Numbered from the stretch's first letter, positions 1 to 11,399 are shown. The stretch: 64,000 bases of DNA from Nereocystis luetkeana (GCA_031213475.1 JARUPZ010000026.1:5383567-5447566), one strand, 5' to 3'. Program-made: numbers and translations. Notes: generated from the sequence alone by a model not told the origin.

Positions 1-80
1 ATGGTATACACAAAAACCTACATATTTAGCCATTTTTTACTGCCAATATTTGGTCCTATTTACTATGGTCCCCCGTAGTA
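1..80. repeat. M1 MITE copy, cut by the window edge
   Basis: The right two thirds of an M1 element: an internal ACACAAAAACCTACATATTT stretch, then TTTGGTCCTATTTACTATGG and CCCCCGTAGTA. It lies in the BMS1 intron upstream of 893. Confidence 0.85.
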
Positions 81-87
81 TTAATAG

Positions 88-235
88 TAGGCGCACAAAT
101 GTTGGAGGTGTCTTGTGTTAGGAGTTTGAACGGTGCTCCGTCTCGGAAGGGGGTGCGTGTCAATGGTCAATGGTCAAATGACTTGAAGCGAGTGACGAAT
201 GAGTGCGCTCCGCCCTCCCTCCCTCCCCTCCCATA
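88..235 (+). mobile_element. LINE 3' end fragment with C-rich tail
   Basis: Positions 88-205 match the 3' end of the decayed LINE at 13385-13483: GCRCAAATGTTGGAG, then GTTCCGTCTCGRAAGG-like sequence, then AATGGTC and GAGTGC. Both copies then run into C-rich sequence, here GCTCCGCCCTCCCTCCCTCC. It is a strongly 5'-truncated copy on the + strand in a BMS1 intron. The match was aligned by eye. Confidence 0.7.
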
Positions 236-285
236 TTTCCATGTGATATGCGTATGCCCATCTCGTTATCCTCTCAACATGTTTC

Positions 286-523
286 GGTTGGTGTTGTTGT
301 TGTTGCTTATGCTGCTACCCGCCGAGCGGGGGGTTGTCTCTGGGTTGTTTCTGTCGATGTTGTTGCTGCTGTTGCGGGTGTTGTTGCTGCTATTGATGGC
401 GTCGTTGCTGCTGTTGTTGCTGCTATTGATGGCGTCGTTGCTGCTGTTGTTGCTGTTGCTGCTGCTGATGATGATGATGATGGTGTTGGCGTTGTTGCTG
501 CTGCTGCTGCTGTTTTTGTTGGC

Positions 524-561
<38 letters not shown>

Positions 562-652
562 TGCTGTTGCTGTTGTTGGTGATGGCGGCATTACCGTAAT
601 TGTCGATGGTGTCGCTGCTCTTCTTCTTGGTCGTCATTGCTGCGGTTGCTGC

Positions 653-710
<58 letters not shown>
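286..710. repeat. TGC/TTG trinucleotide microsatellite block
   Basis: Nearly uninterrupted (TGC)n with TTG variants, purest at 647-708. It gives long artificial open frames on both strands (poly-Leu, poly-Ala, poly-Asn/Ser) that are not genes. It sits in the BMS1 intron just before the exon at 893. Confidence 0.95.
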
Positions 711-892
711 GATGTTACTATTTGTCCGTCAAATCCTTGCCGTCTGTGTCGTTGCTGCTGTGGCCTGCGGTTGTTGCTGATGCCATCTGCTGTTGTTGCT
801 ATGTGTGGCTGCTGCTTGTTCCTCTCCCGCTGATGCTGTGGCCCGTTACCGCTGTCTGTGTTCCATCCCCACTGCCGGTGTTGCTGTTCCAG

Positions 893-3800
893 GTGTCGAA
901 GTTCGAGGGAGCCGCGGTGCGCACCGTGAGCGGGATCAGGGGGCAGCTCAAGAAGTCCGCCAAGGGCGGCGAGCCGGGCCGTTGCCGCGCCACGTTCGAG
1001 GATAAGATCCTCAAGTCCGACGTGATCTTCTGCAGGCTGTGGGTGCCCGTGGAGATCAACAGGTGAGGCCTTTGGGTTGGTCATGGTGGTGGTGGTTTTG
1101 GTGGGGGTGGTGGTGGTGGTGGTGTTGGTGTTTGGTGATGTTGGTGGTGGTGGCAGTGGTGGCGGTGGAGGTCGTGGTGGGGGTGGACGTGGTGGTGGTG
1201 GTGGTGGTGGTGGTGATCAGTGGTGTCTGCAGTCCGTGGCGGTGGTGATAGTCGTGGGGCTGGGGTCGTGGTTAGTTTGTCGTGATTTGCGATGGTGGTG
1301 GTGGTGGTGGCGGTGTGTACTGGCTTCTCATATAATGTTTGTATGCTTCTTATCAGGTACGTTATGTATTTGGTGTATGTCAAAAGGGTTTATTTTTCAC
1401 TTCTCCGGAACTGCTGGGTTTCTGTCAGTGTCGTGTAGCGGCCACATTTATGTGCGTGGAGACATACTAATCAGGACCAAATATGCTTTTAGTATAAATA
1501 CTGAAACATGAACATATATAGGTTTTTGAGCGTACCGTAGGTCCTATTTTCTATGGTCCCCCGCTATAGATTGATTCGAGATCATCTACCTGTAGATCTT
1601 AACGTGCCGTCACGATATATTGGGGCAGGATCTGCATACACGTGCTGCAGATCTAACGCAGGAAACCTGTCCTAGACCGTGGAGATCATACGACTCCCAG
1701 ACATGCGGCAAACATTGAGCTTGACCGTAATTATCAGGAGTCTTATCTCCCCTGAAGAATGTACCCAAGGGCTTTTTTTCCCCATTTTTTTTCCCCATGT
1801 CAGGTACTACAACCCGGTGACGTCACTGCTGGACACGGGCGGGCAGTGGAAGGGGATGCGGAACACCGCCCAGCTGCGCAGGGAACAGGGGGAGCCGGTT
1901 CCGGTCAACAAGGTTTGTAGTTTGTTTGTTTAACAAGTATCAACAGCACTAGGTATTTATTTTTTCGTGCCGGCGCGTACATCGACTCGTGCTATTTTCA
2001 CGGTGGACCATAGCAATCAGGCCCAATAACGCACACACGAAAACCTATATATTCCAGTATGTTTTCTATTCATATCTGGTCCTCATTGCTATGTCCCCCC
2101 GGACTATTACGGTACGCGCAAAAAAGGCCATACTAGATACCAGGACCTACGGTACGCGCAAAAAAACTAGATATTTCGGTATCTTACTAACAAGATTTGG
2201 TGCTACTTACTATAGTCCCCCCCGTAACAGCTTCATTTTACGGGTCAAGACACAGTAGTTTTTTTTTCGACATTACGACAGGGGTTAAGACACAGCAGTT
2301 TTTTTTTTCGGCCGAATTTTTCACACTTCCGGACAGATCAGGTACAGACAGATCATGATCTAGACCGTCTGGCTCCTCACCTTCCGCTGTGAGAGGTTTG
2401 TTTGTGCTGGATCTGTTCAGTACAGGTCCAACCCGGGAAAACATGGGCTAGGTCCCACCCGGCGACGCGAGCGACGAACCATACATACAAGATAGGGAGT
2501 AGGTAATCTATCTATCTTGAAAGATCTGTATCTAGATCATGGTATATCTGTAGATTGTATATGATCTGTAGATTATCTGTAGATGATCTGTAAATGAGCT
2601 ATAAACGATCTGTAGATTATCTGTAGATGATCTTCACACGATCTGTGGATGATCTGCACATGATATGTAGATGATCTGTCCAAGGTGTGAACTATTTCTA
2701 ACGTAGGCCTTTTAGGACTGCAGTCCCGTTTCGGGGACAAACTATTACGGGGGACCATAGTAAATAGAACCAAATATTGTTAGTAAAAATAGCGAAATAT
2801 ATAGTTTTTTGTGTGTAGCGTAGGTCCTATTTAATATGCCCCCCCGTAATACTCGAATTCTGACGAGGGTTAAGCAACTCTCGGACAAGAAAGGTACTTT
2901 TGGTGCACGTCGATGGGGGCTCCTCTAAATCGGCAGGAATTTTCATTGACGACCCCTCACTAGTCGGTTGGTGCCGTTACCCAACTAACCTAGCTGCAGT
3001 CGTCAAGTCGTCTGGCTGGCGAAGAAGCTATTGCTGATGACTGACCAGCCGATGTTTGCCCACTTGAGACTTGGAAGGAGGGGGGGGGGGGGGGGGGAGA
3101 GGGTAGCGAGTGGGGGAGGGAAGGGGGGGGGGGGAGGGGGGGTGTACTCGATAGGAGGTATGTGCTCGAGCTCGTGCATGTCCGTAGTCGTAGGACCATA
3201 GACCCTCGCATCCCTACAATGCCGGGACGGAGCATGTCGGGTTTTCACCGACCAGGCAGACATTGCTTGCACCAAGCGCGAAGCGCCGTGAGGTGTCCGG
3301 CGAGTCGCATGAAGGGTGAGCTGCATCCTACTATGAGGGTGAGAGAGGGGGGGGGGGGGGGGGAAGAAATTATGGAGTCGTTGTACTGAAGTCACAAGGG
3401 TAGCAGCGCACTCATTCTCAGTCAAGAAACCCAGCCTGGATCAGCTTTTCCTGATTCTGAGTAGTCGCTGTTTGGAGTCCGACATGAATGTCAAACGTAG
3501 CTTATACTGCACTCTTGTCCACAGCGGCACGTTGGTACCCATAAATCACACAAATTCGTACATTGGGTTGTCGACGTTAATTTTCGTCCCTTGTCTTTTT
3601 CTGACGTGGGTTTATTTCATTGCCCCTGACTTTTCGAGTTGTTATTATTTATTTTCGTGTTTCATTTCGTGTGTCTTGTGTCAAAAAATAATAATAAAGA
3701 AAAACTCCTTGGTTTTTTGTTTTTTGCTTCTGCTGCTACCGTAGTAGCTGGTACGTATATACTACATAACAAGTATTACGGGGGACCATAGTAAAATAGG

Positions 3801-6800
3801 ACCAAATATTGTCAGTAAAAATAGCGAAATACATAGGTTTTTGTATGTACCGTAGGTTCTATTTAATATGGTCCCCCGTAATAGTATATAGTAACAGGTA
3901 GATTAGCGTATGGCGAAGCACCGCAGCAAAACCTAGGGTAAAAGCTACCAAAACAAAACTGATACACCGGCGGGTCTGGATTTTGTCTTGATGCTATTTG
4001 TTTAACCCCCCCCCCCCCCCCCCCCCCAGCGCCTACATGTTATATAGTCAGTAGGCTGGGTTGGCGTCAGTTGACAACGACCTTGCAAAACATGCCGCTC
4101 ACTACTTGAGCTAGACAACCAGGGTACCGTTTTTTTTGTTTGTTTTTTTCAGCGGTCGGTCACAGCTGGTGGTCGAGTTTGATCATTTGTGCGGAGTGGA
4201 GAACCTTTACTTCGCGCAAGGGGAATGATCGTATCGCGCAGTGTTTATGGCGGGGCACCCATGAAGCTGGTTCGCAGTACTCGCATTGCTGTCTCTGGAA
4301 GTGGCCACACCGGAAATCAAATCAACTCTTTCACGATGTCATCCATATGCAAGTCCGCCTGACTATTAATAGCGGTTCTTACTGTAGTAGCATGTAGCTC
4401 ACCCTTTATACGACTCGCAGGGCACCTCACGTTTCGTCCCGCGCTTGGTGCAAGCAATGCCTCCCTGTTCGGTGAAAACCCCGAATGTGTTCCGTCCCGG
4501 CATTGCAGGGATGCGAGGGTCTATGGCCGTACGACTACGACCAGGCATGATACCGAGCACAGCCCCCGATCCCCTCTTCTCGCTCCCCCCCCATCCTCCT
4601 CGCCCCCCTAACGCCTCCCCTCTCCCCTTGTGCTGCACGCCTCCTCTCCCTCCTGTATTAGGGTATTTGGTCATACCAGATATGAATACGGCCATGCATG
4701 ATATCGAGTATACCCCGCCCGCCCAATTTGTATTCCAGCCTTTCCCCCCCCCCCCCCCCTTCCGTAATTCCGCGTACGTCGAACAGGACTCGTTGTACAA
4801 GCCGATAGAGCGGAAGACGCGACGATTCAACGCCCTGCCTGTGCCCAAGAAGCTGCAGGCGCTGCTGCCCTTCGCCTCCAAGCCCAAGCTGGCCCCCAAG
4901 CGCAAGAACAAGGGGTACCTCGCTAAACGGTATGTGGTGGGGTTGGAGGGGGGGTAGTGGGGTGGGGAGGAGGGGGGGAGGGGGTAGATATGAGGTGGAG
5001 GGGGAGGGGGAGGGGGGGCAGGGGTGAAGAGAGGGGGTGGCGGGGTGGGAGGGGGGGTATGGGGAAGGGAGTAGTGGGGTGGAGAGGGGTAGTGGGGTGG
5101 AGCGGAAGGGTGGTGGGGAGAGGGGGTATTGGGATGGAGGGGAGGGGAGGGGTGGGGAGAGGGGGTAGTGCTAGAGAGAAGGGGTAGAGGGGGGAGGTAG
5201 AAAGGTGAGTGTCTGAGGGAGCGGGTGGGTGGGCGAGAAGGGAGAGGACATATCAAGGCGGGAGGGAAGCGCCTCTACAGTAGCATGCCGACAAGGCTTT
5301 CGAGCGCGTGCCCCGGTAAAGAAAAACGCGCTGACACATGATGGACTCCTCCCTCCTCCTCCTTCCCCCACCTCTCCGCTTCCCGCCTCTCTTTCCGTAT
5401 TTACGGAGGAGTAAGCACGCAAGAGAAAGGGACAGAGCACCCCCCCCCCCCCCCTGCTGTCATCTGCGAGTAATTGTATTGCAAGCACCTTTCGTGAGAG
5501 CGACCATCAAACCCTATCCCCCCTTCCCCCCTCGCTATGCTTGTTGGTTCAACTACCCAAGCACGTTTCGTGGATGTGACCATTCAAGCCCCCTACTCCC
5601 CCCCCCCCTGGTTCCCGTCCCTATCCCGATTTCATCTAGTTGTTACTCGAAGTTCAAGCGTCTTTAGGGTAATACGCAATCAACCCCCCCCCCCCGCCAC
5701 TTCGGCCACGCATGACGAGGGTACACCCGCATCCCCCCACGCTTCCCTGCGCTTCTTCCTGCTTGCTGCGTACGTGTGTGGCAATGCTCAGGGCCGTGGT
5801 GATGGAGCCGGCGGAGAGGCGCAAGGTGTCGCTGATGCAGGCCTTGGCGACGATCCGAAACGAGAAGGTCGCTATCCGAAGGGAGTCGGCACTCCGGCGG
5901 AAAACGGTGAGAAAGCGAAAAAAAAAACAAAGCGAAGGGGAAGAAGAAAACGAAAGCGACAAAAAAAATAAAAAATGGGAACTATGGGTTAAGTTGACGC
6001 ACGACACCAATTTTGAACGTGGAAGTGTGGTGAGCTTAAGCTTTATTTTTACCAATCCGCCGGAGGACAAAACGAAAAAACGGGAAAAAAAAAAAGAAGC
6101 TGCCACCCAATCGGGCACAGGCTTGAAATTGAAATAAAATCAAGCATCATCGATCTCTCCAGCTTGCATGGTCTGTCTGTATATCTTCCATGAAAGGAGT
6201 AATTCGATTCCTGGGCTGTCTGTCTGTCCATGCTGTGACTCTTGTAAGGTCTGCATGCCGTATGTAGGGGGTGTTTCCTGTCTGCTGGACCCCACAGGCA
6301 CACATCAGTCGTGCTGCACGTGTGCCCATGGTTGCCCGTGCTTTGCCCGTGCTGGACAGATCCTGCCACTCTAAAACCTAATATAACGACCCAGATCCTG
6401 CCGTTCTAAAATATATCATAACGGCGGGTTATATAGGATCCAGACGATCTGCACGATCCATCCGCCTGTAGGTACAAGATCTTTCTGGGGGTGTTCCTAA
6501 AAACAAAAGGGTCGGCGGGGGGGGGGGGGCAGGTTTCTTCGCCAGCTCGTTGTTCCTGGGTTTAGCTTCTCGGGGGGGGGGTTGTTTTTGCTGTGTACGA
6601 GTCTTACAGGACATGCTTCTTCTATTCGGTGCCGCTTTTTTTCGATTCTGTGAGCTATGGTTGGTCGGTGGCCGACGTTGTGTTGTTTGCAGTAGCCGGC
6701 ATGACCTATATGAACCATGCTTCGTGTCAACAAGCATGCACTGCTGTGTAGTCCGGAAATGAAAAAGAGTTCGTATATATGTATACCAGGTATCAGATAT

Positions 6801-7182
6801 AAACCAAAAAGGCTATTTGCTTTTCCGGATCGAGTGGTTTACAGTGCTGATATCTCTGAAGAAATTAAAACGTAAAATACGTCCCCGACATTACACACAC
6901 GTCTACGATCCCCACACCTCCCATCCCCTCCTCCAACCCCCCTCCCCACCCCCCCTCCATATACACCCCCCCCTTCCAAACAACAACAATGAACTCCAGG
7001 CGAATATGCAGAAGTTGGCTAAGGTTTCCGAGGCGTTTGACGGCGTGCGAAAAGACGAAAAGAAGAGGAAGTACCGGGCCCAGGGAAAGGAGGAGGAGCG
7101 GGTTAAGAGGGCTAGGAGCGGAGGCGGTCGAGGGGGGGGGAAGGGGGGACGTAGTAAGGGCGGCGGGGGGGATGACGACTAG
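893..7182 (+). CDS. BMS1: BMS1 ribosome biogenesis GTPase, C-terminal exons (5' part lies left of the window)
   Basis: BMS1 is a nucleolar GTPase of the 90S pre-ribosome, needed for 18S rRNA processing and 40S assembly. Five exons are visible: 893-1062, 1804-1912, 4787-4929, 5792-5906 and 7000-7182. All junctions are GT-AG and the reading frame is kept (phases 2, 0, 2, 0). The first exon reads [18 protein letters not shown], then [18 protein letters not shown]. The second has YYNPVTSLL. The third has [18 protein letters not shown]. The fourth has [17 protein letters not shown]. The last is a lysine/arginine-rich tail ending in Gly-rich sequence and DDD, with the stop at 7180-7182. This order matches the conserved C-terminal block of BMS1 proteins from other eukaryotes (family knowledge). 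The GTPase domain lies upstream, outside the window. The last exon could instead start at 7012, also in frame. The introns (741, 2874, 862 and 1093 bp) carry M1, M2 and retroposon copies. Identification is firm; the start of the last exon is less sure. Confidence 0.92.
1083..1310. repeat. GGT trinucleotide microsatellite
   Basis: (GGT)n with interruptions, starting 20 bp after the splice donor at 1063 in BMS1. Confidence 0.95.
1464..1564. repeat. M1 MITE copy (diverged)
   Basis: Has CAGGACCAAATATG at the left and ACCGTAGGTCCTATTTTCTATGG plus TCCCCCG at the right. The left terminal repeat is decayed. Confidence 0.7.
1565..1700. repeat. GATCTG-rich dispersed repeat, copy 1
   Basis: Shares GGCAGGATCTGCAT, TGCAGATCTAA and CAGGAAACCTG-like blocks with copies at 2330-2700, 46905-47145, 51930-52160 and 53990-54260. 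It has no coding potential. Confidence 0.6.
2000..2228. repeat. Two adjacent diverged M1 MITE copies
   Basis: The first is about 2000-2112 (CGGTGGACCATAGCAATCAG to TGTCCCCCCGG). The second is about 2128-2228 (CCAGGACCTACGGTACGCGC to CTATAGTCCCCCCCGTAAC). Both have the M1 interior but decayed ends. Confidence 0.7.
2330..2700. repeat. GATCTG-rich dispersed repeat, copy 2, with GATCTGTAGAT array
   Basis: The left part (2330-2480) matches the family block with TCATGATCTAGACCGTCTGG, TGCTGGATCTG and GGGAAAACATGGGC. The right part (2520-2690) is a degenerate array of about 13-bp units, GATCTGTAGATGA. Confidence 0.6.
2706..2742. repeat. M2 MITE left half, interrupted by an M1 insertion
   Basis: GGCCTTTTAGGACTGCAGTC and CCGTTTCGGGGACAAAC are the M2 left terminal repeat. 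The element then breaks directly into the M1 copy at 2743. Confidence 0.75.
2743..2851. repeat. M1 MITE copy, complete, inside an M2
   Basis: Complete inverted ends: TATTACGGGGGACCATAG at the left and ATGCCCCCCCGTAATA at the right. M2-like interior (ACTCGAATTCTGACG) follows on the right, so M1 jumped into an older M2. Confidence 0.85.
3078..3340 (-). mobile_element. C-tailed retroposon, 5'-truncated copy
   Basis: Read on the - strand: the body (CGGCATTGTAGGGATGCGAG, then GTCTATGGTCCTACGACTAC) runs to GAGTACACC and then into a long imperfect poly-C tail (3142 down to about 3078). The body matches the full-length copy at 48425-48935. It lies in BMS1 intron 2 of those visible. Confidence 0.8.
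3774..3883. repeat. M1 MITE copy, complete
   Basis: Near-perfect terminal inverted repeats, TATTACGGGGGACCATAGTA and TATGGTCCCCCGTAATA, with TA at each edge. This is one of the best-preserved copies in the window. Confidence 0.9.
4043..4735 (+). mobile_element. C-tailed retroposon, near full length, followed by a second truncated copy
   Basis: 4043-4570 matches 48425-48905 along its length: GTTGGCGTCAGTTGACAACG, CAGGGTACCGTTTTTTTTG, GCAAGGGGAATGATCGTA, CACCGGAAATCAAATCAACT, GGTCTATGGCCGTACGACTA. A C-rich tail follows (4553-4660), then a second short 3' core at 4670-4735 (GGCCATGCATGATATCGAG). It lies in a BMS1 intron just upstream of the exon at 4787. No open reading frame is supported, so it looks non-autonomous. 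Confidence 0.8.
4937..5215. repeat. G-rich degenerate minisatellite (GGGGTGGAG units)
   Basis: Directly after the BMS1 donor at 4930. Nearly pure purine plus T on the + strand, built of GGGGTGGAGRGGGGTAGT-like units. Confidence 0.7.
5485..5612. repeat. Short tandem duplication, about 70-bp unit
   Basis: GCACCTTTCGTGAGAGCGAC with CATCAAACCCTATCCCCCC recurs as GCACGTTTCGTGGATGTGAC with CATTCAAGCCCCCTACTCC, inside a BMS1 intron. Confidence 0.6.
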
Positions 7183-7600
7183 TGTAGTGGGTGGCGGTAT
7201 TCGTGATGCTGACACGGGAGTAGCAGAGCGGGTTACAGGCTAGGGAGAAATGGCGGTGGGGGGGGGGGGGGCGGGGGGGGAGGGGAGGGGGGGGGGGTGA
7301 GACGACTATTTACTGAAGGCGTTTTCGCGATTGGCAAGGAATAGCAGAGCGGGATGGCGACCCTATTTTGGGCACAACATGTTGGAATTAGAGTGAGATT
7401 GATTTTGCAGTACGTAGTGTAGGCGTTTTTTGGGCTGGGAGTGGAGACGGCTGATATGGGGGGGAGGACGCACTCCTTTGTTGCTTGCCTTAGCCATTCG
7501 ACCATTGCGGTTGATTGGGGAGGGGTTAGGTACTCATTGTCAAGCATGGCCGTAGTCGTATGACCATAGACGGTGGGGGGAGAGCGGGGGGGGGGGGGGG
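7183..7600. other. BMS1 downstream region with poly-G runs and a short retroposon core
   Basis: The likely BMS1 3' untranslated region comes first. AGTAGCAGAGCGGGTTACAG at 7220 recurs in part as AATAGCAGAGCGGGATGGCG at 7340. Poly-G runs lie at 7258-7297 and 7567-7608. At 7530-7577 there is a 3' core of the C-tailed retroposon on the - strand (GTCTATGGTCATACGACTAC in reverse complement). No polyadenylation signal could be assigned. Confidence 0.5.
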
Positions 7601-7608
7601 GGGGGGGC

Positions 7609-8950
7609 GACGAGGTGGAAGGCGTTTCCCGTCATGCTGGCCACGCGCATAAAACAGTGCTGCTGCCTTAAATTAACTCCTCTAGACATCTGCACCGTCT
7701 TGTTTGCGGCGGTAAGCGATTGGGGATTTTGGCAGGGGTGATGCTTCGGGTATCATCGCCGGAGACATCACAGGCCTGTTCCACTTCTGCCAAAAGCTTT
7801 GAATTCTTTGTCAACTTCTTACGTCATTCAACCTTTTGCTTTTCTCTTTCGGGAAGAAAGGAAAGTGGCCGATGAAAAGTAACGATTTTCAGCGGGGACA
7901 AACAGTGAAAGAACTGTTTTTTTTGTTTCTCCGGAACTCGCGCTTCGAGGGGGTAGTACTAGCACCATTGGGCCGGAAATAATTTGTGCCTGACGGAGCT
8001 CCTCCATCGTCAAATCAGGAAAACCTACCCGGTATCCGTCTTGTGTTGCATGCACCATATTGCACCATACCAGGCATTATTTTTCAGTCGGCGCTTACAG
8101 TATACGCTCTGAGATCGTTCGTCGCGGGATAGCGAGACCTGTGCGTACAGGATTTCTCAATGTTAAATATGTATGTGCGGAGCTCTCCTAAAGTGAGGAG
8201 CCTCATCATATTTAGGCGCTGCACCTCTGGGGCAGACCCCCTCCTACCACTGTAGTAATGCTGGGGCGCCCGTCCCGCAACTACGAAATAGAGTGTGCCT
8301 GACACGGTGATATTTTTTTGCATAATTGTTCGTTCGGTACCTACCTGCGAAGCCCACAAGGCGCGTTTTTTCATTGCATGTCATAAAAACAGTTGCTGTT
8401 TTCAAGGATCGGTTACACTCGAGTGACAAAAAGGGAGCCTCAGAAAGGCGGTTTTGGCGTAACGGCTGTTCTCGGCATCATAGTCGGTTGTTTGGGTGCG
8501 GTGATGTTACGGCTGGGTACTGACTGACTCGAGTCAGTACCGATGATACTGCTTTCGTCAAAATCAATCACAGCACACTGGGTTGCAGCGGCGTACATGC
8601 GGTATCTCCTCTCTCCTCCCGAAACGCATCAAAGTGGGTTTCCGTACTATAATTTGGCCTGTTTCTTGGGCGTACGTACGATATATACTGCTGGCAAAAA
8701 AACTGGTCAGGTCGATCAGTAGAATACTGCTGCCAGTAAATGATGTGCCAGTGCCCTGCCCTAGTGAATGCGGCCGTGGAGGGTACTCGAGTGAGGAAAA
8801 GAGAGCCTCGCCTCATCAAAAGTAGATGGTGCTACTGTACTCGTGCCCTCTGTAGCATATATATGTCGAAAACTATCAAAACTCCCGATTTCCCAGGCAC
8901 CTTTTTCGCCCGTGGGTAATGACCCCAAAACAATCCGCGAGTCGGGCAAA
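7609..8950. other. Intergenic, mostly unassigned
   Basis: No gene recognised. 8170-8240 (GTGAGGAGCCTCATCATATT, TAGGCGCTGCACCTC) resembles 62245-62300, so it is a dispersed repeat. 8690-8765 carries TGCCAGTGCCCTGCCCTAG, which resembles the end of the hAT-like element at 36720-37160. An open frame of 76 codons on the - strand at 7828-8058 has no recognisable domain. Confidence 0.5.
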
Positions 8951-8971
8951 CCGCTGTACAGATAACTAGAG

Positions 8972-9018
8972 TAGTTGTCCCCAAAACGGGACTGCAGTTT
9001 GCCCTAAAAGGTTCTGAA
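8972..9018. repeat. M2 MITE half copy
   Basis: TTGTCCCCAAAACGGGACTG then CAGTTTGCCCTAAAAGG is the right M2 terminal repeat. The left half is missing. Confidence 0.7.
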
Positions 9019-9245
9019 ATTACTCGGGAAATCCCATGGATGTTCACGGGTCGGTTCAAACCTCGCGGGTCGGGTCGGGTCGGGTCGGAAGATTTTCCAG
9101 TTGTCACGGGTCGGGTCAGGTCGGGAGATTTTCAATTTGTCACGGGCCGGGCCCGGTCACCCCTTCCCTACCCAGCCCCGACCCGCGAGGTTTTACCCGA
9201 CCCGTGAACAGCCCTGGAATTTCCCAAGTAATTTCTGGTCCTTTT
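9012..9245. repeat. GGGTCGG inverted-repeat element
   Basis: Outer arms GAAATTACTCGGGAAATCCC and TTTCCCAAGTAATTTC, inner arms TGTTCACGGGTCGG and CCGACCCGTGAACAG, with GGGTCGGGTCGG interior. It looks like a foldback non-autonomous DNA element. A relative is at 58620-58830. Confidence 0.65.
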
Positions 9246-9356
9246 AGGCCAAACTGCAGTCAGTCCCGTTTTGGGGACGAACCCCTCGGATTATACGGAA
9301 GTAAGTGTGTGGAACAGTTTGTCCCCCAAAACGGGACTGATCGCAGTTTGCCCTAC
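9246..9356. repeat. M2 MITE copy
   Basis: Left arm CAGTCAGTCCCGTTTTGGGG and right arm TCCCCCAAAACGGGACTGAT around a loop of about 45 bp. Confidence 0.8.
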
Positions 9357-9473
9357 CACGGGGGACTATATTAAACAGGACCTACCTACGGTACCCACAA
9401 AAACCTATATATATTGCTATTTTAACTAACAATAGTTGGTCCTATTTACTATGGTCCCCATAATAGAAGGGCA
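9357..9473. repeat. M1 MITE copy
   Basis: CACGGGGGACTATATTAAAC at the left and CTATTTACTATGGTCCCCAT plus AATA at the right. Confidence 0.85.
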
Positions 9474-10066
9474 ACGCCTATTATTGGGGTTTCAAAGGGG
9501 ATAGACCGATGGACGTGAACGACCACAACTGCGGTACCGCGCGGGCGATGAGCTTCGGTGAGTGACTGAACTACAGCAAGCTGCAAGATCGGTTGGTGAC
9601 CTTGCAGCAGAGGGCGGAACTTTTGCGCGGCGCGCGCAATGCCAGTGTTTTTAGTAAACTGGCACAAAGGGGGGTGAATGTGTCAATACGTGTTTGTTTG
9701 TATTGCACATCTCGGTCAGATCATCGGTTCGCATGGTTCATGGTCTAGGGACGCCTTTCAAGGCAAAATCAACCACTCCCAATATTATTGTATGGCCTAG
9801 TGCAAGTTGTCGGGTGGGAGCCGTGAGGTCTGCATGACCCTACTGTGGCACATGCTTCCTGGGTTGGATTTGTGCTACGTATGCAAATCCTGCGCGGCAT
9901 CTCAAAACGGCAGTTGAGTTAAGAAACTAAAAAGATCTAGATCATGGCTTGTCCGCGAGGTGCGCTGGTTTTGCTGTTGAAGTTTGTTGGCGCCCTCCCC
10001 TCAAAAGGATTGAACAAAAACTGCAATATTTGAAAAAAAAAATGAAAGAACCAAACGCATCAGGAG

Positions 10067-10119
<53 letters not shown>

Positions 10120-11399
10120 CGCCTGTGTCTAGAATGGTATGAGATGATGCCCGTAACTACTGCGCAGCAGAACTATGGACCTAGTGTTTCCGGCATGCGT
10201 TCAACAACTTTCTGTCAGTGCACCCAGTGGGGAGATAACTTACGCGTATCCTTTGGTATCGGATCAGAGCCGGGAAAAAAAACACGTTGAGTATACGGCG
10301 TGACGCACCATAGTAGTGTTATGGATCGTGAGCCTATAAGCCGGGAGATGATTTAGGGTCAGGATTAGGAAATGCAAACTAGGCTATTCATGAGGATATC
10401 TATCCATTTAGTTACCGTTTACGATATGTATGTATAGGATTGAATATAGGATAGCCACAAGCCTACATGATGCACACAAATAGATCATATTCATACCAAC
10501 CTCACGTTTGGCTGAGACTCGACCGAGTCCAGAGGTGCGCTCCACGAACCCCCGAGGGGCAGGGCGCGCTTCTGGTGCTAGGAAGGAAGTCTTCCAATTA
10601 TGTTGATGGTAGAATGATTGCTTTTATCCACAGGTCACGAGCGAGCGAAGACCACAAGTGGCAACGTGGGTTCGCCTAAAAAAAGAAAACCTTCCACAAA
10701 TTGGGGAGGGCCGTAAATGACGCGGCCCCTACCGATACGAAAACGCATGTCGTCGTAACTCCTGAAACAGTCCTGAACCGTAACAGTAACACAGCACCTG
10801 AGTCATGTATGTGTGGAGTACGACTTTCGCATGTGAGTCGAATAGGTTTCCTGGCACGTATATATGTGAATACGAATGTACCTATGGATAGCATTGTACA
10901 GCGTAGATAGGCTGGATGTCGTTCATGCAAGCCAAGCATAGTACTGCCTTTTCTGGGGAACGGCTCTGACTCATAGCTCACGTACGCTTGGTTCTCCCCG
11001 GTATGTGTTGATCGAGGGTAACGAACCAAGCAACTACGTGATGCGTAATACACATCACATGTAGTCTCGCGTTCAACAACCAAACTCTGACTGAAAGCAT
11101 TCTTTAGGCAGGCTCTTAACTTTTGACATCTGATCGGCTGGATGGAGAGGGGACGGAACCCATTTCTTAGCAGTTCAGGAACCACACGAATAACGTCCGG
11201 TAAAGGCTGAAGAAACAAACGCGGTTCTTCTCGCCGCCTCCCCCCGCCCGCGGTTGCGGCAAGTAAGGTCTGTGAACTCCCCCCCCTCCCCACGATTTTC
11301 ACGCTTCGTCTATATACCCCCACCATATATCTGCTAACAACATCCATCCCTTGATCCTGGGAAAGCTAGAAGCAAACACACACTTCACCTCCCCCCCCC
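9474..11399. other. Intergenic with no recognised gene; possible 5' part of the decayed LINE
   Basis: A poly-C run spans 10071-10118. From about 10450 base use becomes more even and an open frame of 223 codons lies on the - strand (10676-11347), but neither it nor the + strand frames show a family I recognise. The stretch from 10450 may be the 5' region of the LINE that is recognisable from 11480 (inference). Confidence 0.35.

Noticed and set aside
99..1084. Long open frames on both strands (166, 287, 272 codons)
   Set aside because: They are products of the TGC/TTG microsatellite (poly-Leu, poly-Ala, poly-Asn/Ser). Only the BMS1 exon at 893-1062 inside them is real.
7828..8058. 76-codon open frame on the - strand
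   Set aside because: Some stretches look protein-like, but there is no recognisable family, no neighbouring exons and no start context.
10676..11347. 223-codon open frame on the - strand
   Set aside because: No recognisable domain, composition like the opposite-strand remnants, and it lies beside a decayed LINE on the + strand. Kept only as an unassigned stretch.
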